From NCBI RefSeq assembly GCF_041053055.1, contig NZ_CP163443.1, forward strand, positions 6,059,001-6,123,000: a stretch of DNA of 64,000 nucleotides, read 5' to 3'. The position numbers were made by a program, and so were the translations under genes. The first letter of the stretch is position 1, and the number at the start of each line of letters is the position of its first letter. Below, piece by piece: positions 59,225 to 64,000 of the stretch. This DNA is from Streptomyces sp. R41. GTDB taxonomy: Bacteria; Actinomycetota; Actinomycetes; Streptomycetales; Streptomycetaceae. The notes beneath the pieces are model-generated. The model made no database searches. It was not told the origin of the DNA and saw only the letters and a program-made list of their open reading frames with translations.

Positions 59225-59683
59225 CGGTTCTGAACGGCCAGGTGCACTATCTGCCGTTGGATGACACCACCTCGGCCAGTAGGCCCCGTCACCCGTGTGA
59301 CTGAAAGATCACCATCTCCGCTCACCGCACCCGTAAACACCTCGTGCAGGCCTGGTGCACACCCCGTGACGAACCCCCAGGTCTGGATCCCGGCGGATTC
59401 GCGCCCGCACAGCACCCTCCACCCATCAGATCCCCGCCCCCAACAGGGAACCACCCAGCCCCCGTTGCGCGTGGATAACGTCGAGTCCCGTGAGGTTCAC
59501 GAGCCTTGGCGCGCCTTGAGGGGCTTATGTGCGGCTGATACGGTGCCATGGCTTGACACTCGCTTCAGCGCTGGCTATTTGGCCAGGTCGGGTGGTACGT
59601 CCGGCTCGGGCGTACCGAGGTGAAGTGTCCCAATTGGCATGTGAATTGGCAGAAATCTTCTTGGGTGTACGGGGAGCGGTTGC
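59225..59683. promoter_or_regulatory. Promoter region of the Tad operon
   Basis: No gene is seen in 459 bp. A housekeeping-type promoter stands at 59553-59581: TTGACA, 17-nt spacer, TATTTG. Nearer to the gene AATTGGCA occurs at 59632-59639 and 59644-59651 (12 bp apart), a possible regulator site. It separates the toxin-immunity block from the pilus operon. Confidence 0.6.
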
Positions 59684-60400
59684 GTGAAGATCCAAGAGCG
59701 TACGGGGGCGGGCAACCACCGTTCCGCTGCGTCGGCCCAGCCGGCGATGGGTGAGCGCCTTCCCGCGCCGCCTCGCGAGCGCAAACCCGCGCTCGCCGCT
59801 CTCGCGGTGCTCCTGATCCTCGTCGGCGCGCTGGGCGCGACGATGCTGGTGCTGCGCGCCGGGGATCGTGTCGAGGTCGTCAAGGTGACGCAGGACATCC
59901 AGGCCGGAGAGTCCGTCAACACCAGCAATACGACCTCGGTCATGGTCGCGGACGACGCCAGCATCCACTACGTCAAGTGGAGCCAGCTCGGCGCTCTCAA
60001 GAAGCTGAAGGCGAAGTCCACCATCTACAAGGGGACCGTCGTCATCGGCGACATGTTCGCCGGTAAGAGCACCCTCCCCGCGGGCAAGGCCTCCGTAGGC
60101 CTCGCCCTCAAGGAAGGCCAGTACCCGGCCGACATCAAGCCGGGCGACATCGTGTCCGCCTACCGCGTCGGCGACAACAGCAGCAGCTCCGACAAGACCG
60201 GTTCGTCCGGTACGTCGGGCAGCAGCAACTCGCTGCTCGTGGAGAACGCGCGCGTCAACACCAAGAGCGACGACAGCGATGCCACGGTGAGCACCGGCAA
60301 TCTCTCCATCACCCTGCTCGTCGACCAGAGCGATGTGCCGGCCCTCACCGCGGCCGCCGCCGCGGGCGAGGTCTCCGTCGTTCTGGTCCCCGGCAACTAA
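59684..60400 (+). CDS. CpaB/RcpC-like SAF-domain protein
   Basis: A 238-residue protein: a cytosolic start, one membrane helix (ALAALAVLLILVGALGATML, about 36-55), then a SAF-type domain (VVKVTQDIQAGESVNTSNTT, GKASVGLALKEGQYPADIKP, GDIVSAYRV) and a Ser-rich insert. CpaB/RcpC proteins line the pilus periplasmic channel in Gram-negative bacteria; in actinobacteria this variant opens the Tad operon and probably works at the cell wall. GTG start with GGGGAGCG upstream. Confidence 0.8.
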   Translation: MKIQERTGAGNHRSAASAQPAMGERLPAPPRERKPALAALAVLLILVGALGATMLVLRAGDRVEVVKVTQDIQAGESVNTSNTTSVMVADDASIHYVKWSQLGALKKLKAKSTIYKGTVVIGDMFAGKSTLPAGKASVGLALKEGQYPADIKPGDIVSAYRVGDNSSSSDKTGSSGTSGSSNSLLVENARVNTKSDDSDATVSTGNLSITLLVDQSDVPALTAAAAAGEVSVVLVPGN

Positions 60401-60420
60401 AGGCGAGTGAGTAAAGAGAA

Positions 60421-61275
60421 ATGGCGCTCATCGCCCTCGCCGCGGACAAGGGTTCCCCCGGCGTCACCACCGCCGCGGTGGCCCTGTCCGCGGTCTGGCC
60501 CCGCAGGGTCCTGCTCGCCGAGACGGACCCCGCCGGCGGCGATCTCGTGTACCGGAGCGCGGCGGCCCACGGCGGTCCGCTGAATCCCAACACCGGCATG
60601 CTGTCGATAGCGGCTACCGCGCGGCGCGGGCTCGTGCCCGATCAACTGTGGGATCACGTCCAGCCGTTGAGCGGTGGGCTCGAAGTCCTCGTCGGGCTCG
60701 GTGTCGCCGAGCAGGCCACCGGGCTCGCCGGGCTGTGGCCCACGCTGGGGCGGGCCTTCGCCCAGCTCGCCGACTCGCCGCACGCGCCCGCCGACGTCAT
60801 CGCCGACTGCGGGCGGATCAGCGGTGACACCCCCGCTGCCGAGATGTTCTCCCAGGCCGCCCTCGTGCTGCTGATCGCCCGCACCGAGCCGGAGTCCATC
60901 GCCCGCGTACGTGATCGCGCCGCCGCGCTCTCCGCCAAGCTGCACGGTGGCCACCGCGGCGCCGCCACCCTCGCCACGCCGCTCATCGGCGTCATCCTCA
61001 TCGCCGACCCGAGCGACTCCGCCAAGCTGGTCCACCAGGTCAACGACATGCTGGTGGCCGCGCAGACCGGTGCGCGGGTGGTGGGCACGCTCGCCGACGA
61101 CCCGGCCGGCGCCGACCAGTTGGCCGGGCGCAAGCGAGGGCGGCTCGACAAGTCGCTGCTCATCCGCTCGGCCCGCAAGGTCACCGCGGACCTGTACCAG
61201 CAGTACGGCGCCGCCTGGGCCGTACCGGCCGGCGGTGGCCATCACGGTCAGCCCGCCGCGGGAGCCGGACGATGA
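60421..61275 (+). CDS. TadZ/CpaE-like ParA-family protein
   Basis: A 284-residue cytosolic ParA/MinD-like protein. The deviant Walker A region is ADKGSPGVTTAAVAL (residues 8-22), followed by LLAETDPAGGD (Walker A-prime/switch). It keeps the fold (DVIADCGRI, VLLIARTEPES) but KGSPGVTTA lacks the full lysine signature, as in TadZ, which places the pilus machine at the pole. It overlaps the CpaF start by 4 bases (ATGA). Confidence 0.82.
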   Translation: MALIALAADKGSPGVTTAAVALSAVWPRRVLLAETDPAGGDLVYRSAAAHGGPLNPNTGMLSIAATARRGLVPDQLWDHVQPLSGGLEVLVGLGVAEQATGLAGLWPTLGRAFAQLADSPHAPADVIADCGRISGDTPAAEMFSQAALVLLIARTEPESIARVRDRAAALSAKLHGGHRGAATLATPLIGVILIADPSDSAKLVHQVNDMLVAAQTGARVVGTLADDPAGADQLAGRKRGRLDKSLLIRSARKVTADLYQQYGAAWAVPAGGGHHGQPAAGAGR

Positions 61276-62585
61276 CGGCCGTCGACCACCAGTTGGTCAA
61301 GCGGTTCCGGCAGGACGCCGGTGACCGTATCGCCGAGCAGCGCCGTGAGGACCAGGTCCGTGGCGTCACGCCGATGTCCAACGAGGACGAGCGGCACTAC
61401 GCGCGAGCCGTCATCGCCCAGATACTCGAGGACTACGCCCGTACCGAGATCAACCTCGGTCGCACCCCCCTCGACGCCGAGACCGAGGAGCAGTACGCGG
61501 CCGCCGTGCACGCCGCCCTCTTCGGCGTGGGGCGCCTCCAGCCGCTGCTCGACAACCCCGAAGTCGAGAACATCGACATCAACGGGTACGACCAGGTCTT
61601 CATCGGATACGCGGACGGGCGGGAGGAGAAGGGTGATCCCGTCGCCGAGACCGACGAAGAGCTGATCGAGCTCATCCAGATCCTCGGTGCGTACTCCGGC
61701 CTCTCCTCCCGGCCATTCGACTCCGCCAATCCCCAGCTCGACCTGCGGCTGCCCGACGGGTCACGGCTCTCCGCCGTCATGGACGTGACGCGCCGGCCCG
61801 CGCTGTCCATTCGTCGGGCACGCATGGGCAAGGTTTTCGTCTCGGACCTCGTCGGCAATGGGACGATCACGCCAGAGGTGGCCCACTTCCTCGCATGCGC
61901 GGTCCGGGCCCGTAAGAACATCATGATCGCGGGCGCGACCAACGCCGGTAAGACGACGCTGCTGCGCGCGCTCGCCAACGAGATCCCGCCGCACGAGCGC
62001 CTCATCACTGTCGAGCGCGCACTGGAGCTCGGTCTCGACACCTTCGCCGACCTCCACCCGAATGTGGTGGCGTTCGAGGAGCGGCTGCCCAACTCCGAGG
62101 GGCAAGGCACCATCTCCATGGCCGAGTTGGTGCGCCGGTCGCTCCGTATGAACCCCTCCCGCGTCATCGTCGGTGAGGTCCTCGGCGACGAGATCGTGAC
62201 CATGCTCAACGCGATGTCGCAGGGCAACGACGGCTCGCTGTCCACGATCCACGCGAACAGCTCCAGCGAGGTCTTCAACCGTATTTCCACGTACGCGCTC
62301 CAGGCGAACGAGCGGCTGCCCATCGAGGCCAGCCAGATGCTCATAGCGGGCGCGGTGAACTTCGTCGTCTTCATCCAGCGGCGCAACAACTACGAGTCGG
62401 GCGGCCGCCTCCAGCGCATGGTCACCTCCGTCCGCGAGGTCAACGGCGTCGACGGACGCGTGCTGTCCAGCGAGGTGTTCGCCGAGGCCCCGGACGGCCG
62501 GATCGTCCCGCACGCGCCGATCGCCTGCCTCGACGACCTCGTCGCACAGGGCTACCGGCTGCCCGGCGGCGGGAATTGGGGCTGA
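61272..62585 (+). CDS. CpaF/TadA pilus assembly ATPase
   Basis: A 437-residue hexameric secretion ATPase. The N-terminal domain is followed by Walker A GATNAGKTTLLRAL (about 223-236), the Asp box, Walker B region RVIVGEVLGDEIVTML and the His box SLSTIHANSS. It powers Tad (Flp) pilus assembly on the cytosolic face. Start overlaps the tadZ stop; the next gene is 8 bp after the stop. Confidence 0.93.
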   Translation: MTAVDHQLVKRFRQDAGDRIAEQRREDQVRGVTPMSNEDERHYARAVIAQILEDYARTEINLGRTPLDAETEEQYAAAVHAALFGVGRLQPLLDNPEVENIDINGYDQVFIGYADGREEKGDPVAETDEELIELIQILGAYSGLSSRPFDSANPQLDLRLPDGSRLSAVMDVTRRPALSIRRARMGKVFVSDLVGNGTITPEVAHFLACAVRARKNIMIAGATNAGKTTLLRALANEIPPHERLITVERALELGLDTFADLHPNVVAFEERLPNSEGQGTISMAELVRRSLRMNPSRVIVGEVLGDEIVTMLNAMSQGNDGSLSTIHANSSSEVFNRISTYALQANERLPIEASQMLIAGAVNFVVFIQRRNNYESGGRLQRMVTSVREVNGVDGRVLSSEVFAEAPDGRIVPHAPIACLDDLVAQGYRLPGGGNWG

Positions 62586-62592
62586 TCATCGC

Positions 62593-63573
62593 ATGACGGA
62601 TACGACTTCTCTCGCCGCGCTCGACTCGCTCGGTTCCATGGGCGGGCTGTTCTCCACGACCGTCCTGTACGCGCTCGCGTCCGGTGTCGCCGTCGGCGGC
62701 GGCCTCGCGCTGTTCGCCGTCGCCGTGCGCGGACTGCCCGCCAAGCCCGAGCACGAGAAGCAGAAAGCCAGCGAACGGGCCAATGAGCTGATCCGGTTCG
62801 CCGGGCAGCGCGGTTCGATCGCCGCCATCGCCGGACTCGTCGTCCTGCTCCTCACCCGCTGGGCGGTCGCCGGTATCGCCGCCGGTGTCCTCGTCTTCTT
62901 CTGGGACAAGCTCTTCGGCGGCGCCTCGGAGGAGCGGGCCGCCATGCGCCGCGTGGAGGCGCTGGCCTCCTGGACCGAGTCGCTGCGCGACACGATCGCG
63001 GGCGCGGTCGGCCTGGAGCAGGCCATCCCCGCCTCCGCGCGCGCCTCCGCCCCTGTACTGCGGCCGCATCTCGACGCTCTCGTGGACCGGCTGCGTTCCC
63101 GTACGCCGCTGCCCGAGGCCCTGCAGCAGCTGGCCGACGAGATCAATGACGCGTCGGCGGACATCATCGTCGCCGCGCTCATCCTCAACGCCCGGCTGCG
63201 CGGCCCGGGTCTGCGCCAGGTGCTCGGCGCGCTCGCCAAGTCGGCGCGCGAGGAGGTCGACATGCGGCAGCGCGTGATGGCCCAGCGCGCCTCGACCCGG
63301 CGCTCGGTCCAGATCGTCGTCGCCGTCTCCATCGCCTTCGTGCTCGGTCTGTCGATCTTCAACCGCGAGTTCGTCAAGCCGTACGGCACGGCGGTCGGAC
63401 AGCTCGTACTCGCCTGTGTCTGCGGCCTGTTCGCGCTCGGCTTCTGGTGGCTGCGCAAGCTGTCCACCATCGAGACGCCGGAGCGGTTCCTGGTGCGCGA
63501 CGAGTCGTCGGTGCAGTTCGTGCGTCCTCGTACGCCCGCGCAGTCCGCACCGGATGAGGGGGTACGCCGATGA
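62593..63573 (+). CDS. TadB-like type II secretion F protein
   Basis: A 326-residue membrane protein with helices near the start (TTVLYALASGVAVGGGLALF, AAIAGLVVLLLTRWAVAG), a cytosolic T2SSF domain (LASWTESLRDTIAGAVGLEQ, VLRPHLDALVDRLRSRTPLP, EEVDMRQRVMAQRASTRRSV) and helices at the end (IVVAVSIAFVLGLSIF, LACVCGLFALGFWWL). It is one of the two inner-membrane platform proteins of the Tad pilus. Its stop overlaps the next ATG (ATGA). Confidence 0.9.
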   Translation: MTDTTSLAALDSLGSMGGLFSTTVLYALASGVAVGGGLALFAVAVRGLPAKPEHEKQKASERANELIRFAGQRGSIAAIAGLVVLLLTRWAVAGIAAGVLVFFWDKLFGGASEERAAMRRVEALASWTESLRDTIAGAVGLEQAIPASARASAPVLRPHLDALVDRLRSRTPLPEALQQLADEINDASADIIVAALILNARLRGPGLRQVLGALAKSAREEVDMRQRVMAQRASTRRSVQIVVAVSIAFVLGLSIFNREFVKPYGTAVGQLVLACVCGLFALGFWWLRKLSTIETPERFLVRDESSVQFVRPRTPAQSAPDEGVRR

Positions 63574-64000
63574 ACCTGACCATGCCGATCCTGATCGGTG
63601 CCGTACTGGGCCTCGGGATCTACGCCCTCGTACGCGCCCTCATGCCGTCGAAGCGCAGCGCGGTCGCGCAGGTCGCGCGCATCGACGCGATGCGGGCGCG
63701 CGGGGCGGCGTACGAGTCCGCGCACCACGCCCAGCAGGAGGCCGGCAGGCTCGGCAGCGTACGGGCCCAAGTGGGCGCCCGTGTCGCCGAGTTCTATCTG
63801 CAGCAGGGCTGGGAACAGCGCTCGCTGCGGGCCGACCTGGCGGTCCTGGACCGGAGTTGGGAGAAGTTCCTCGCGACGAAGGCCCTGCTGGCCGCGGCGG
63901 GCCTGTTCTTCGGCCCGTTCCTCTTCGCCATCGTCTGGACGCTCGGCTTCGGCAGCAGTCCGATCATCCCGGTCTGGCTGGCGCTGCTCTTCGCGCTCGT
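63570..64000 (+). CDS. TadC-like type II secretion F protein (partial)
   Basis: The first 143 codons of the second Tad platform protein; the gene runs out of the window. It starts MNLTMPILIGAVLGLGIYAL (membrane helix), has a soluble part (SAHHAQQEAGRLGSVRAQVG) and a second helix pair (KALLAAAGLFFGPFLFAIVW). Coupled to the previous gene by a 4-base overlap. Confidence 0.85.
   Translation, partial: MNLTMPILIGAVLGLGIYALVRALMPSKRSAVAQVARIDAMRARGAAYESAHHAQQEAGRLGSVRAQVGARVAEFYLQQGWEQRSLRADLAVLDRSWEKFLATKALLAAAGLFFGPFLFAIVWTLGFGSSPIIPVWLALLFAL

Overview
The window looks like a Streptomyces chromosome. It has very high GC, strong G/C third-position bias in most genes, many GTG starts, short ATGA/GTGA overlaps, the futalosine menaquinone genes, several PASTA-less Ser/Thr kinases, WXG100-like proteins with an FtsK/EccC ATPase, and an actinobacterial Tad operon. 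Gene content and order are typical core-chromosome Streptomyces. I assign no species.

Layout. 1-4.1 kb: a non-heme iron oxygenase, a yeast-Fcy1-like cytosine deaminase, a PucR regulator and a secreted TIM-barrel-like protein. 4.2-8.4 kb: two C-terminal gene relics around a divergent quinone reductase/ArsR pair with a large palindromic operator, then a Ser/Thr kinase carrying an extracellular ricin-type lectin. 8.5-12.2 kb: NCS1 nucleobase permease, EamA exporter, LysR regulator and a small membrane protein. 12.3-17.2 kb: menaquinone genes (ubiD-like mqnL, mqnP, ubiX, an Lrp/AsnC regulator, mqnE); mqnA lies apart at 27.3 kb. 17.3-26.6 kb: GNAT, DUF4229, TetR, a glycosyltransferase-like gene with a truncated neighbour, MaoC-like protein, an internally deleted FabG, FadD, a SapA-like secreted protein, and AzlCD with an XRE/cupin regulator. 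26.7-31 kb: cold-shock protein, mqnA, a second Ser/Thr kinase, a membrane protein and a third kinase reduced to a pseudogene.

31-59 kb is the most interesting part: a type VII secretion-like locus. It holds a four-module EccC-type ATPase with an FHA-like N-terminus, three WXG100-like small proteins, and three large proteins that share an N-terminal PTPGD-type entry module followed by a hydrophobic block. Around them sit four related cytosolic proteins of Mog1/PsbP-like appearance, two membrane proteins with a repeated TPM-like domain and an NPLHG zinc-ribbon-like tail, secreted proteins and lipoproteins. The third large protein continues into an Rhs/YD-repeat shell ending in a GIY-YIG-like nuclease tip and is followed by three candidate immunity genes. 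No EccB, EccD, EccE or MycP is visible, so the ATPase would have to work with a membrane complex encoded elsewhere or act in a divergent system.

59.6-64 kb: start of a Tad pilus operon (CpaB-like SAF protein, TadZ/CpaE, CpaF ATPase, TadB, partial TadC) behind a good TTGACA promoter. A recurring theme is gene decay by internal deletion (FabG, kinase-PQQ, polysialyltransferase-like stub, two C-terminal relics). Another is a leaderless start pattern: a TANNNT hexamer 6-8 nt before ATG/GTG with no Shine-Dalgarno sequence.
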